From DASRHY01 sp035650275 (lineage in GTDB: Bacteria; Actinomycetota; Actinomycetes; Propionibacteriales; Kribbellaceae), in the NCBI GenBank assembly GCA_035650275.1, contig DASRHY010000228.1, positions 1 through 64,000 on the forward strand: DNA of 64,000 nt, written 5' to 3'. This document shows, one piece after another, positions 56,143-64,000 of the stretch. Position 1 is the stretch's first letter, and each line of letters starts with the position of its first letter. Position numbers and translations under genes: made by a program. Below the pieces are notes generated by a model. That model was not told the origin of the DNA. It was given only the letters and a program-made list of their open reading frames with translations, and ran no database searches.

Positions 56143-57168
56143 ATGCCCATTGCCACCCCTGAGGTCTATGCCGAGATGCTCGACAAGGCGAAGCAGAACC
56201 GCTTCGCCTACCCGGCGATCAACGTGAGCTCCTCGCAAACCCTGAACGCGGCGCTGCGCGGGTTCGCCGAAGCCGGCTCGGACGGCATCGTCCAGGTGTC
56301 CACTGGTGGCGCGGAGTACCTGTCCGGCCCGACCGTGAAGAACATGGTCAGCGGAGCGGTCGCGCTTGCGGTGTACGCGCACGAGGTCGCGGAGAACTAT
56401 CCGGTCAACATCGCGCTGCACACCGACCATTGCCCCAAGGACAAGCTGGACGGGTTCGTCCGGCCGCTGCTGGCGATCTCCGCCGAGCGGGTCGCCCGAG
56501 GTGAGAACCCGCTGTTCCAGTCGCATATGTGGGACGGCTCCGCGGTGCCGCTGGACGAGAACCTGGAGATCGCGAAGGACCTGCTGGCGCAGGCCGCGGC
56601 CGCGAAGATCGTGCTGGAGATCGAGGTCGGCGTGGTCGGCGGCGAGGAGGACGGTGTCGCCCACGAGATCAACGAGAAGCTGTACACCACCGTGGAGGAC
56701 GGCCTGGCCACCGTCGAGGCGCTCGGCACCGGCGAGAACGGCCGCTACCTGACCGCGCTGACGTTCGGCAACGTGCACGGCGTCTACAAGCCGGGCGCGG
56801 TCAAGCTGCGGCCGGAGATCCTCAAGGACATCCAGGAGGCGGTCGGCGCCAAACACGGCTTGGAGAAGCCGTTCGACCTGGTCTTCCACGGCGGCTCCGG
56901 CTCGTCGCTGGAGGAGATCCGCGCGGCCGTCGACTACGGCGTGATCAAGATGAACGTCGACACCGACACCCAGTACGCGTTCACCCGACCGGCCGCCGGT
57001 CACATGTTCGTCAACTACGACGGCGTGCTGAAGGTGGACGGCGACGTCGGCAACAAGAAGGCGTACGACCCGCGCTCGTGGGGCAAGGCCGCCGAGGAGG
57101 GCATGGCCAAGCGCGTCGTCACCGCGTGCGAGGACCTCCGCTCCGCCGGCACCGCCCTCTCCGCCTGA
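56143..57168 (+). CDS. fba: Class II fructose-bisphosphate aldolase
   Basis: A zinc-dependent aldolase of 341 aa. It shows FAYPAINVSSSQT, the LHTDHCPKDKLDGF segment with the metal-binding His after catalytic Asp, FGNVHGVYKPG (Zn His), FHGGSGSS (Zn His and phosphate) and MNVDTDTQYAF. It interconverts fructose-1,6-bisphosphate and triose phosphates in glycolysis/gluconeogenesis. AAGGAG precedes the ATG. A strong terminator follows. Confidence 0.96.
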   Translation: MPIATPEVYAEMLDKAKQNRFAYPAINVSSSQTLNAALRGFAEAGSDGIVQVSTGGAEYLSGPTVKNMVSGAVALAVYAHEVAENYPVNIALHTDHCPKDKLDGFVRPLLAISAERVARGENPLFQSHMWDGSAVPLDENLEIAKDLLAQAAAAKIVLEIEVGVVGGEEDGVAHEINEKLYTTVEDGLATVEALGTGENGRYLTALTFGNVHGVYKPGAVKLRPEILKDIQEAVGAKHGLEKPFDLVFHGGSGSSLEEIRAAVDYGVIKMNVDTDTQYAFTRPAAGHMFVNYDGVLKVDGDVGNKKAYDPRSWGKAAEEGMAKRVVTACEDLRSAGTALSA

Positions 57169-57182
57169 GCCTGCACACCGAC

Positions 57183-57218
57183 AAGGGGTACGACGCCGGG
57201 TCCGGCGTCGTACCCCTT
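57183..57218. terminator. Terminator after fba
   Basis: A 17-bp perfect stem, AAGGGGTACGACGCCGG with its complement (57202-57218), and a 2-base centre, 14 bases after the stop. Confidence 0.85.
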
Positions 57219-57296
57219 GCTCATGCGCGGCCCTGGTTACTGTCGGCGGGCCGGACTAGCGTCGTCGACAGGTTTCATCGATCAGGAGGTGCTCCG

Positions 57297-57689
57297 ATGA
57301 CTGGGCGGGTTGTTCACTTCGAGATTCCGTTCGACGACGGGGACCGGGCCAGGAAGTTCTACGCCGATGCCTTCGGTTGGAACGTCATGCACATGGCCGA
57401 GATGGACTACACGATCGCGTCGACCGGTCCGACCACCGAGCAGGGCATGCCGACCGAGCCCGGCTTCGTGAACGGCGGCATGCTGAGTCGCGAGACCGGC
57501 CCGTCGACCGGCCCGGTGATCACCGTCGACGTCGAGAACATCGACGCCGCGCTGGAGAAGATCGAGCAGCTGGGCGGCAAGACCCAGGTCCCGAGGACTC
57601 CGGTCGGCGAGATGGGCTTCGCGGCCTACTTCATCGACACCGAAGGCAACCTGATGGGCCTCTGGGAGACCGCCGCACCGCAAGGCTGA
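57297..57689 (+). CDS. VOC-family (glyoxalase-like) protein
   Basis: A 130-aa single VOC domain protein. It shows VVHFEIPFDDGDRARKFYADAFGW, a GGML turn, and DTEGNLMGLWE at the end. AGGAGG precedes the ATG. It is similar to the many small putative lyases/dioxygenases of actinobacteria; substrate unknown. Confidence 0.85.
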   Translation: MTGRVVHFEIPFDDGDRARKFYADAFGWNVMHMAEMDYTIASTGPTTEQGMPTEPGFVNGGMLSRETGPSTGPVITVDVENIDAALEKIEQLGGKTQVPRTPVGEMGFAAYFIDTEGNLMGLWETAAPQG

Positions 57690-57698
57690 GGCAGGTCG

Positions 57699-57899
57699 TC
57701 AGCTGGCCGCTGCGGAACCCTCGTCGGTCGCGGCGTCATTGGAGTCGGCGCTGTCGCTCGGCTTGGGTCGTCGCATCGGTGTCGCGCCGGCGATCTTGAG
57801 CAGGAGCGGGTCCGGCTCGTCGCCGTCCTCGATCGCGAGGTCGATCGCGAGCTTTGCCGCGGCGACCTGTGCCTTGGTCACCCAGCGGATATCAGCCAC
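57699..57899 (-). CDS. Small acidic-tailed hypothetical protein
   Basis: A 66-aa protein: VADIRWVTKAQVAAAKLAIDLA, then a Ser/Asp/Ala-rich tail. GTG start with GGGAG upstream. It overlaps the preceding membrane-protein gene by 8 bases, so it is the third of three overlapping minus-strand genes. Unknown function. Confidence 0.6.
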   Translation of the reverse strand: MADIRWVTKAQVAAAKLAIDLAIEDGDEPDPLLLKIAGATPMRRPKPSDSADSNDAATDEGSAAAS

Positions 57900-58266
57900 G
57901 GCCGTCTCCCTCAAGATCGGCGTCGGTGTGGAACTCCTCGCGCCCAGCGTAGTCGGATCCGGCTGTCATGAAGGCGACCTCGGTCGCGACCTGACGGACG
58001 AATCGCCGGTCGTCGCTGACCACCAGCCGGGCCTCGCTCAGCGCCCGGAGTGTCGCGGTTCCGGCCAGGCTTCGGCGGACGTCCGGGTCGACGGCGAGCT
58101 CGACGGCCCAGCGCAGCAGGCGCATGGTCTCCTCGCTGCGTCCGCGCCGGTCCTGCTGCGCCGCGGTCCGGACCGACAACGCGTGCGCCTTGCGCGACGC
58201 ACCGAAGGCCAGCACGGCCGTCAGCAGCGCGACGACCGACGCGATTAGCGGCGCGATGGTCAGCAC
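57892..58266 (-). CDS. Small membrane-anchored hypothetical protein
   Basis: A product of about 124 aa with one N-terminal transmembrane helix (LTIAPLIASVVALLTAVLAF) and a charged cytosolic part. GTG start, overlapping the upstream AbiEi-like gene stop by 7 bases. No domain is recognised. Confidence 0.6.
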   Translation of the reverse strand: MLTIAPLIASVVALLTAVLAFGASRKAHALSVRTAAQQDRRGRSEETMRLLRWAVELAVDPDVRRSLAGTATLRALSEARLVVSDDRRFVRQVATEVAFMTAGSDYAGREEFHTDADLEGDGRG

Positions 58267-59264
58267 GGCACGTCGCCGCCGATGGGAATCCGCCGCCGAC
58301 GGCGCCCGGTGCGGCGGCGGCTCGGGTCGAACTGGCGCACCCCGGACCGGGCCGCGGCGCGGGCGAAGGCGCTGCGCACCCGGTCCACCACCAGCTGCGG
58401 CTGGTCCAGGTGTGCCCACGGCATCCAGACGTACTCCACCGGCGGCGGCCCGGAGTCCGGGACGTACCGGTCGTCCTCGCACCCGGCGCACGATCCCCAG
58501 TACGGCAGCCAGGGCTCGAACTCCACCACCGTCCGCTGCTCCGCGAACCACAGCGCCGGCCCGTCCGCCTCGCCGTACTCGTACACCGGAGGTGGCGGCA
58601 GCTCCGACGGTTCCGGCAGCCCCGCGGACCGCAGCAAGTACCGCAGCCGTGACTCACCGACCGAGCAGGCCCGGCCCGACGCCGACCCCAACGCAGCGGC
58701 CGCCCGCCCGCGCCCGGCGCCGAGACAGGCAACCGCGACGTCGAGCGTGCGCGGTGTCACCAGCCGGGCGTGCAGTGCCGCGTCGACGCACACCACGGCG
58801 GCCTCGGCCGGACCGGTGGCGGCGACCTCGGTGACAGCCCGGGCCGGTGTCACCAGGCGCAGCCCGTTCCAGGTCCGCACCTGCCCGGCCGGCGGGCTCC
58901 CGACATGCCGGTGCACACCGCCGGCGACCCGGCCCGCCCGGCCACGGTTCACGGTCACGTGCACGGCGGACAGGTCCAGGCCCCACAGCGGCAGCCCGTG
59001 GAGCCCGGCGGCGGACTGGTGCGACGCGACCAGCCCCGGCGGGCCGTCCCGCAGCAGCCGGTGCAGCCGGCGCAGGTGCATCATCTCGGCGTTGACCACG
59101 ATCAGCATCCGGCGATGCGCATACCGCCCGCGCTCGATCGTCCGCCAGGTGCCGCACTGCACCAACTGTTCGATATCGGCGGCGTCGTACCCGCACGCCT
59201 GCGCGTCCGTGCGGGTGAAGACGCCGCCTCTGATGGTGGCCATCACGGCCAGTTGGGGGTTCAC
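58260..59264 (-). CDS. AbiEi-antitoxin-domain/DUF559-like protein
   Basis: A product of about 334 aa. The N-terminal winged-helix segment (PQLAVMATIRGGVFTRTDAQACGY, read in parts) matches the AbiEi_4-type domain found in many actinobacterial proteins. The C-terminal half (YEYGEADGPALWF, VVEFEPWLPYWG) resembles a degenerate Vsr/DUF559 endonuclease-like fold, but the usual D...ExK motif is not clear. No AbiEii toxin gene is adjacent, so a working toxin-antitoxin pair is not supported. The start (GTG 59264 or ATG 59243) is uncertain. Confidence 0.6.
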   Translation of the reverse strand: MNPQLAVMATIRGGVFTRTDAQACGYDAADIEQLVQCGTWRTIERGRYAHRRMLIVVNAEMMHLRRLHRLLRDGPPGLVASHQSAAGLHGLPLWGLDLSAVHVTVNRGRAGRVAGGVHRHVGSPPAGQVRTWNGLRLVTPARAVTEVAATGPAEAAVVCVDAALHARLVTPRTLDVAVACLGAGRGRAAAALGSASGRACSVGESRLRYLLRSAGLPEPSELPPPPVYEYGEADGPALWFAEQRTVVEFEPWLPYWGSCAGCEDDRYVPDSGPPPVEYVWMPWAHLDQPQLVVDRVRSAFARAAARSGVRQFDPSRRRTGRRRRRIPIGGDVPC

Positions 59265-59361
59265 ACCGGTGAGGATGTCGTCGTGTGACGCACCGTGGCG
59301 GGACGTCGTACGACGTGTGGACAAACCAGCCCACGAACAGCCTTGTGGACAGAAACCGGCC

Positions 59362-59802
59362 CTACACCAGGGACGCGCGAGACGGCACGAACGGCTGCCA
59401 GAGCAGCGGCATCCTGGCCTCCTCGGGCGTGCGACAGCCCTTCTGCTCGTTGCAGACGGCATGCGCCGCGACGGCGTTGAGCCACTCGGCACGGCCGCCG
59501 CGGGACCGTGGCAGCACGTGGTCCATCGTGTCCGCGCCGGACCGGCCGCAGTACGCGCAGCGGAACTTGTCTCGTCGCAGCACACCCTGCTTGCTGTACT
59601 TCACCCGCCCGGTGGCGTACCGCCAGTGCGTCACGACGTAGCGGACCAGGCGCAGCACCCGCGGAACCGGAAAGGGGCCGATCGTGCGCTCTCCGTGAGC
59701 TTCCTCGACCACCGCGACCTCGCGGACCAGCATCCGGATGGCGTGCGGGATCGAGACTGTGTGCAGCGGTTCGTACGACGCGTTCAGCACGATCACGCTC
59801 AT
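59362..59802 (-). CDS. HNH endonuclease
   Basis: A 146-aa HNH nuclease. Zinc cysteines CAYCG, DHVLPRSRGG with the catalytic His, NAVAAHAVCN with Asn and the last cysteine. The N-terminus VIVLNASYEPLHTVS is typical of a common actinobacterial chromosomal family of unknown role. Only three of the four usual zinc cysteines are evident. Confidence 0.88.
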   Translation of the reverse strand: MSVIVLNASYEPLHTVSIPHAIRMLVREVAVVEEAHGERTIGPFPVPRVLRLVRYVVTHWRYATGRVKYSKQGVLRRDKFRCAYCGRSGADTMDHVLPRSRGGRAEWLNAVAAHAVCNEQKGCRTPEEARMPLLWQPFVPSRASLV

Positions 59803-59951
59803 CGCAGCCTCCTTCCGTCACACCGTCATGACATAAGTGTCCGCTACGCGGCCGGTGCGCGCAGGATCTCAAGCATCCGTGTCGGGTCGATGAACGGTCA
59901 ATGGGTTTCGGGTGACCACGCGGAGTTGCGGAATAGGCGAGGATGGGCGCT

Positions 59952-60362
59952 ATGACGTTCGACAACCTGCTGTCCGGACCGCCGGAGACGCGACTGCCCG
60001 AGGACCCGGCGGCCGCCGAGCTGGCCGCCGCCAAGGACCCCGCCGAGGTCGCGGCCCGGCACCCCGCGTCGTCGCTGGCCTGGTCGACGCTCGCTGAGGC
60101 TGCGCTGGCGGACGGCCGCACGATCGAGGGGTACGCGTTCGCCCGGACCGGCTATCACCGCGGCCTGGACGCGCTGCGCCGCAACGGCTGGAAGGGTCAT
60201 GGTCCGATCCCGTGGGAGCACGAACCCAACCGCGGCTTCCTGCGCTGCCTGGCCGCGCTCAGCAAGGCGGCGGGCGAGATCGGTGAGAAGGAGGAGGAGG
60301 AGCGCTGCGCGACGTTCCTGCGCGACTCCTCGGCCACCGGCGCCCAAGAGCTGGGCTTCTGA
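59952..60362 (+). CDS. DUF3151 family protein
   Basis: A 136-aa protein, NLLSGPPETRLPEDPAAAELA through FARTGYHRGLDALRRNGWKG and FLRCLAALSKAAGEIGE. This strongly matches the conserved actinobacterial DUF3151 family, often encoded near fba. Start at the second ATG (59952), since the first sits directly against the ribosome binding site. Function unknown. Confidence 0.85.
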   Translation: MTFDNLLSGPPETRLPEDPAAAELAAAKDPAEVAARHPASSLAWSTLAEAALADGRTIEGYAFARTGYHRGLDALRRNGWKGHGPIPWEHEPNRGFLRCLAALSKAAGEIGEKEEEERCATFLRDSSATGAQELGF

Positions 60363-60367
60363 CAGTC

Positions 60368-61345
60368 CTAGACCCGCGCGCGGTGCCGGTCCCGGTACGC
60401 CGACGGGCTGAGGCCGGTCTGCCGGCCGAACTGCTGGCGTAGGTTCGCGGTCGTGCCGAGCCCGGACCGCCGGGCGATCGCGGCGACGTCGAGGTCGGTG
60501 GTCTCGAGCAGCTGCCGGGCCCGGTCGACCCGTTGCCGGTTCAGCCAGCGCAGCGGGGTGTCGCCGGTCGCAGCCTGGAACCGCCGGTGGAACGTGCTCG
60601 GGCTCATCACCGCCTTGCTGGCCAGCTGGGTGACGCTGATCGGCCGGTCGAGGTGCTGCGACGCCCACTGCAGTACGCCGTTCAGGGCGGGCTCTCGGCT
60701 CTCCGGCACCGGGTGCTCGATGAACTGCTGCTGGCCGCCGTCGCGGTGCATCGCGAACACCAGCCGCCGGCTGACCGCGTTGGCGACCGCCGCACCGTAG
60801 TCGGTCCGGATCACGTGCAGGCACAGGTCGAGTGCTGCCGCGCTACCGGCCGCCGACAGCACCTGACCGTCGTCGACGAACAGCACGTCCGGCCGCAGGA
60901 CCACGTCGGGGAAGCGGTTCCGGAACTCGGCGCTCCAGCGCCAGTGCGTGGTGACTGTGTGCCCATCCAGCACGCCGGCCTCGGCGAGCGCGAAGGCGCC
61001 GGTGCAGAAGCTGATGATCCGGGCACCGCGCTGCTTGGCCGAACGGAGCACCTCCAGCATCCGCGGGTCGAGCGGGCTGTCGGTGTCGGGCCGGTTCGGC
61101 GCGATCACGGTGTCCGCGGTGGCGGCGTCGGCGAGCGTGCCGGGGCAGGTCATCGTGAACAGGCCTTCGCGCATCCGCACGTTCCGACGGGTCCCGCAGG
61201 CCACGAAGTCGTACCACTCGACGCCGAGCTCGGGCCGGGTGGTGCCGAACAGCTCAACCGCCACGCTCATCTCGAACGGGTTCGAACCGTCTGCGACGAG
61301 CAGGGCGACACGGTGCCGCCGAAGGTGAGAGGATCCTTGCGCCAT
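60368..61345 (-). CDS. GlxA-family transcriptional regulator (DJ-1/PfpI + AraC)
   Basis: A 325-aa regulator. An N-terminal DJ-1/PfpI amidotransferase-like domain (about 10-180), with FCTGAFALAEAGVLDG at the nucleophile elbow, is followed by two AraC-type HTHs (about 225-320: VTQLASKAVMSPSTFHRRF and LDVAAIARRSGLGTTANLRQQF). It diverges from a cupin gene, a probable target. Confidence 0.9.
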   Translation of the reverse strand: MAQGSSHLRRHRVALLVADGSNPFEMSVAVELFGTTRPELGVEWYDFVACGTRRNVRMREGLFTMTCPGTLADAATADTVIAPNRPDTDSPLDPRMLEVLRSAKQRGARIISFCTGAFALAEAGVLDGHTVTTHWRWSAEFRNRFPDVVLRPDVLFVDDGQVLSAAGSAAALDLCLHVIRTDYGAAVANAVSRRLVFAMHRDGGQQQFIEHPVPESREPALNGVLQWASQHLDRPISVTQLASKAVMSPSTFHRRFQAATGDTPLRWLNRQRVDRARQLLETTDLDVAAIARRSGLGTTANLRQQFGRQTGLSPSAYRDRHRARV

Positions 61346-61397
61346 TGTCCATTTCTAGCACTCACGCCCCCAATGCGACAGGCCTGACGATGGCGGT

Positions 61398-61784
61398 ATG
61401 ACAGTGAACCTGGACGAGGCGCTGAACTCGTTCGACGAGCTCTGGAGCCCGCGGATCGTTGCCCGGATCAACGACTACGACGTGCGCGTGACCAAGGTGC
61501 GCGGCGAGTACGTCTGGCACAAGCATGACACCACCGACGAGCTCTTCCTGGTGCTGGACGGTGAGCTCGACATCGCCCTGCGTGAGGAAGCCGGCGAGCG
61601 CGTCGTACGGATGCGAAAAGGCGACGTGTTCGTGGTCCCGAAGGGAGTCGTGCACCGGCCGTCGTCGGAGCCGGGCGCGTCGATCGTGGTGATCGAGCCG
61701 GAAGGCAACCCGACCACCGGCGACGGCACCACCGGCATTCCGGATCACCTCACCACCACGACCGGCCAGTCGTACCAAGGGTGA
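61398..61784 (+). CDS. Cupin-domain protein
   Basis: A 128-aa single cupin. The metal-binding motif is EYVWHKHDTTDELFLVLDG with His, His, Glu, and GVVHRP has the later His. It is likely a small metal-dependent enzyme or sugar-binding protein. It lies 52 bases from the divergent GlxA-type regulator. Confidence 0.88.
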   Translation: MTVNLDEALNSFDELWSPRIVARINDYDVRVTKVRGEYVWHKHDTTDELFLVLDGELDIALREEAGERVVRMRKGDVFVVPKGVVHRPSSEPGASIVVIEPEGNPTTGDGTTGIPDHLTTTTGQSYQG

Positions 61785-61824
61785 CGCCGCGGACATGACC
61801 GCTGTGGTCAAGGCGACTGAAGCG

Positions 61825-62385
61825 CTAGCAGCGCAGTAGGTCGGCCATCGCGTCGGCGGGCGTGAGCCGGTCCGCCGGGCTGTCGATCCGCCATTCCAGC
61901 CGCAGCACACCTTCGCTGTAACGCCCCCGGGCGTCGGCGAACACGGAACGGAACAGCGAGAGCGCCGCGGCGTTCTCGGGCAGTACCAGAGCGTGCATCC
62001 GCCGGTACCCGAGCCCGGCGGCGATCTCGGCCAGCTCGGTCACCAGCCGCCGGCCGATCCCGCACCGGTGCCAGGCGTCGACCACGGCGACCGCGATCTC
62101 GGCCTCGTCGTCCGCGGTCCGGCCGAGCCGGGCGATCCCGACCGGCACGGTGCCGTCCGGACCCGTCACCTCGGCGACCAGCGCGACCCGGTCGTTGCCA
62201 TCGACATCGAGCAGCGCGGTGCGCAGGCCGCTGATCAGGCGCGGCACCGGCGCATGGAAACGCAGGTACCGGCTTCGCGCCGACAGTCCGTCGAACAGCG
62301 CGTCGAGGACGTCGGGCTCGTCCCGGCGCAGCGGCCGGACTGTTGCGCCACTGCGGGCACCGATCCCAGTCACATACTGGTCCAT
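61825..62385 (-). CDS. GNAT-family N-acetyltransferase
   Basis: A 186-aa acetyltransferase. The acetyl-CoA binding motif A is DAWHRCGIGRRLVTEL, preceded by the EIAVAVVD strand. YLRFHAPVPR near the N-terminus resembles acetyltransferases associated with Pat-like proteins. Substrate unknown. Confidence 0.87.
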   Translation of the reverse strand: MDQYVTGIGARSGATVRPLRRDEPDVLDALFDGLSARSRYLRFHAPVPRLISGLRTALLDVDGNDRVALVAEVTGPDGTVPVGIARLGRTADDEAEIAVAVVDAWHRCGIGRRLVTELAEIAAGLGYRRMHALVLPENAAALSLFRSVFADARGRYSEGVLRLEWRIDSPADRLTPADAMADLLRC

Positions 62386-62436
62386 ACGGACGAAGTCCGT
62401 CCGCGGTTCGCGGGCAGACCACCATCCGGAACGGAA

Positions 62437-63303
62437 CTACCGGGCGTACGCCGGGACGTGCGCACCGTCGCCGGCCCGGGCGCAGGCGGCGGCATACTCC
62501 AGCGGCGCCATCCCGACCGACTCGGAGAACTCGCGCGAGAAATGCGCCTGGTCGAAGTACCCGAGGTCGACCGCGAGCGCGGCCAGCTCCTCGGTCCGGC
62601 CCCGCGCCAGCAGGTCCGCGCCGTCGTGCAGCCGGTACCGGCGCAGCACCCACTTCGGTCCCACCCCGACGTACCGCCGGAACAGCCGCTGCAGCGTGCG
62701 GATCGGTACGTCGAACCGCTCGGTGACCTGGTCCACCCGGGTCAGGTCGCGGTCGGTCACCATCGCGGTGACGATGTCCAGCACCAGCCGGTACGACGGG
62801 TCGTCGCCCCCGTCCGGACGGTCCAGCCGCTCGGACAGGAACGCTTCCACCACGGCCCGCCGGCGTACGTCGTCCGGTGCCGACATCACCAGGTCGGTGA
62901 GCCGCTCCGCGTCGTCGAACACCTCGCTCAGCGGCAGCACGTCGTCGCGGAACGAGCCGACGTCGATCCCGGTGAAGGCTCCGAACCCGCCGGCCCAGAA
63001 CTTGATCCCGAACGTCCAGCCGCGCTCGGTCAGCTCCCGGGTGAACTTGGTCGTGCACACGCCGTTGACGAACGCGCCGGTGCGCGTCTCGGACTGCTCG
63101 AACGTGACGTTCACGCTCGGGTGCGGCAGCACCTCCGCGACGTACGGCGGCCGGCCGCGCAGGTCCCAGCGCACCGCCCAGTACCACTCGACGTACCGGC
63201 CGACCTGCGGGCTCGCGGTGAACCGGTCGAGCTCGCGGTGCCGGGCCTGCTCCTGCGGGTGCAGGATGCCCTTCACATCGCCGAACGATGGCTTGTTGTG
63301 CAC
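62437..63303 (-). CDS. AraC-family transcriptional regulator
   Basis: A product of about 288 aa with a C-terminal double HTH (RVDQVTERFDVPIRTLQRLFRRYVG, then ELAALAVDLGYFDQAHFSREF) and an N-terminal domain of the DUF6597 type (YWAVRWDLRGR, LPHPSVNVTFE). GTG start with AAGGCG upstream. It diverges from a VOC-protein gene 51 bases away, a common pairing. Confidence 0.87.
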   Translation of the reverse strand: MHNKPSFGDVKGILHPQEQARHRELDRFTASPQVGRYVEWYWAVRWDLRGRPPYVAEVLPHPSVNVTFEQSETRTGAFVNGVCTTKFTRELTERGWTFGIKFWAGGFGAFTGIDVGSFRDDVLPLSEVFDDAERLTDLVMSAPDDVRRRAVVEAFLSERLDRPDGGDDPSYRLVLDIVTAMVTDRDLTRVDQVTERFDVPIRTLQRLFRRYVGVGPKWVLRRYRLHDGADLLARGRTEELAALAVDLGYFDQAHFSREFSESVGMAPLEYAAACARAGDGAHVPAYAR

Positions 63304-63354
63304 GCTGTCGCCTTCTTCCAAGACCACTGCGTCCCGGCTGGCGAGACTCGTCGT

Positions 63355-63825
63355 ATGACGACCAACGTAGCCCCCGTCCCCGACGGTTATCACGCTCTCA
63401 CCCCGTACCTCGCGGTCGCCGACGGCGCCAAGGCGATCGACTTCTACACGGCCGTGTTCGGCGCCGAGGTGGTCAGCCGGAACGACCAGCCGGACGGGTC
63501 GGTGGCGCACGCAGAGCTGCGGATCGGCGACTCGATGCTGCAGCTGAGCAACGAGATCCCGTCGTTCGGGCTGCGCGCGCCGGCCGGTGACTGGGTGCAC
63601 TCGTCGGTGGTGCACTACTGCGCCGACGTGGACGCGGTCTTCGCGCGGGCGCTGGAGCACGGCGCGCGAGAGGTGGAGGCGGTACAGACGTTCGTGACCG
63701 GCGACCGGTACGGCACCGTGATCGACCCGTTCGGGCACCGCTGGGCGATCATGACCCGGGTCGAGGACGTCTCGCGCGAGGAGGCGGAGCGCCGGGTGGA
63801 GGAGTGGCTCGCCTCCCAGAGCTGA
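63355..63825 (+). CDS. PhnB-like VOC protein
   Basis: A 156-aa protein of the PhnB/YkcA subgroup of the VOC fold: TPYLAVADGAKAIDFYTAVFGAE, HAELRIGDSMLQLSNE, and DRYGTVIDPFGHRWAIMTR at the end. ATG start 51 bases from the divergent AraC-type gene, which probably regulates it. Confidence 0.9.
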   Translation: MTTNVAPVPDGYHALTPYLAVADGAKAIDFYTAVFGAEVVSRNDQPDGSVAHAELRIGDSMLQLSNEIPSFGLRAPAGDWVHSSVVHYCADVDAVFARALEHGAREVEAVQTFVTGDRYGTVIDPFGHRWAIMTRVEDVSREEAERRVEEWLASQS

Positions 63826-63866
63826 GCTCGCTCGAGCGGACTCGAGACTGGCACCGAGAACGAGCC

Positions 63867-63912
63867 AGCGGCCCGCCGGAACCGTCCCCTGCGGCAGTTT
63901 CGGCGGGCCGCT
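63867..63912. terminator. Terminator hairpin near the window end
   Basis: A 12-bp perfect stem AGCGGCCCGCCG/CGGCGGGCCGCT around a 22-base loop, 41 bases after the PhnB-like stop. The remaining sequence to 64000 is AT-richer and may be the promoter region of the next gene; no ORF is identified. Confidence 0.65.
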
Positions 63913-64000
63913 GACAAAGAGTGTGCATCTGATTACACCGATTCGCAACCCTTTGTATCGAGTTGGCTGCAACATGTCACCATGTGTCCATCCGCCATGC

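Noticed and set aside
58260..59264. Type IV AbiE toxin-antitoxin pair
   Set aside because: The AbiEi-like domain is present but no AbiEii nucleotidyltransferase toxin is adjacent; such domains are common in actinobacterial orphan proteins.

Overview
The window is GC-rich DNA with the codon bias of an actinomycete: many GTG starts, 4-base stop/start overlaps, and SARP/AfsR-type regulators. The gene style suits a Kribbella/Nocardioides-like member of the Propionibacteriales, but no rRNA or other decisive marker is present, so the genus is only a guess. No tRNA, rRNA, CRISPR array, NRPS or PKS gene was seen.

Layout. (1) 0-5.9 kb is ordinary chromosome: clpB, three small related membrane proteins, an NTF2-like protein and an aminotransferase. 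(2) About 5.9-34.2 kb is a biosynthetic gene cluster. It holds an ECF sigma factor, a CPA2 antiporter, a SARP regulator preceded by a short overlapping leader ORF, two amino-acid N-hydroxylases, two conventional ATP-grasp ligases and one circularly permuted one, an FMN glutamate-synthase-type domain protein and an APC permease. It also holds an AsnRS-like asparagine-synthetase-type ligase, both glutamate mutase subunits, an arginine-deiminase-superfamily enzyme, an MFS pump, a P450, and a solute-binding protein with no signal peptide. An intact IS4-type element sits exactly between two convergent genes. (3) 34.3-64 kb is mostly housekeeping, catabolic and regulatory: an SDR, metF-like, LysR, an aldo/keto reductase, tdh-kbl, pyrE, LemA, an AfsR-like giant, DedA, a SpoU methyltransferase, a cyclic-nucleotide-binding protein beside a cyclase/ATPase/TPR giant, a SIS/GntR pair, fba, an HNH nuclease, DUF3151 and AraC-type regulators.

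How the cluster probably works. The minus-strand run N-hydroxylase / PP-loop ATPase / cupin / MetRS-like / FAD oxidase / ATP-grasp / solute-binding protein (34162 down to 24843) has the known parts list for bacterial hydrazine formation. In that chemistry an N-hydroxylated diamino acid is joined to an aminoacyl group by a cupin-MetRS enzyme to make an N-N bond, and a FAD oxidase then trims the product. Here cupin and MetRS are two overlapping genes instead of one fused protein. A second run (20343 down to 16259, all joined by 4-base overlaps) encodes a glutamate mutase that should supply 3-methylaspartate, plus an AsnRS-like ligase. The absence of assembly-line enzymes and the three ATP-grasp proteins suggest a small hydrazine-containing, amide-linked, peptide-like metabolite, exported by the MFS and/or antiporter proteins. 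This is inference from gene content.

Two non-coding signals stand out: a 33-bp tandem repeat family at three intergenic loci (36.7-37.0, 47.2-47.4 and 54.2 kb), twice as inverted pairs, and a GTATCA(G) hexamer upstream of several cluster operons and of the sigma factor gene.
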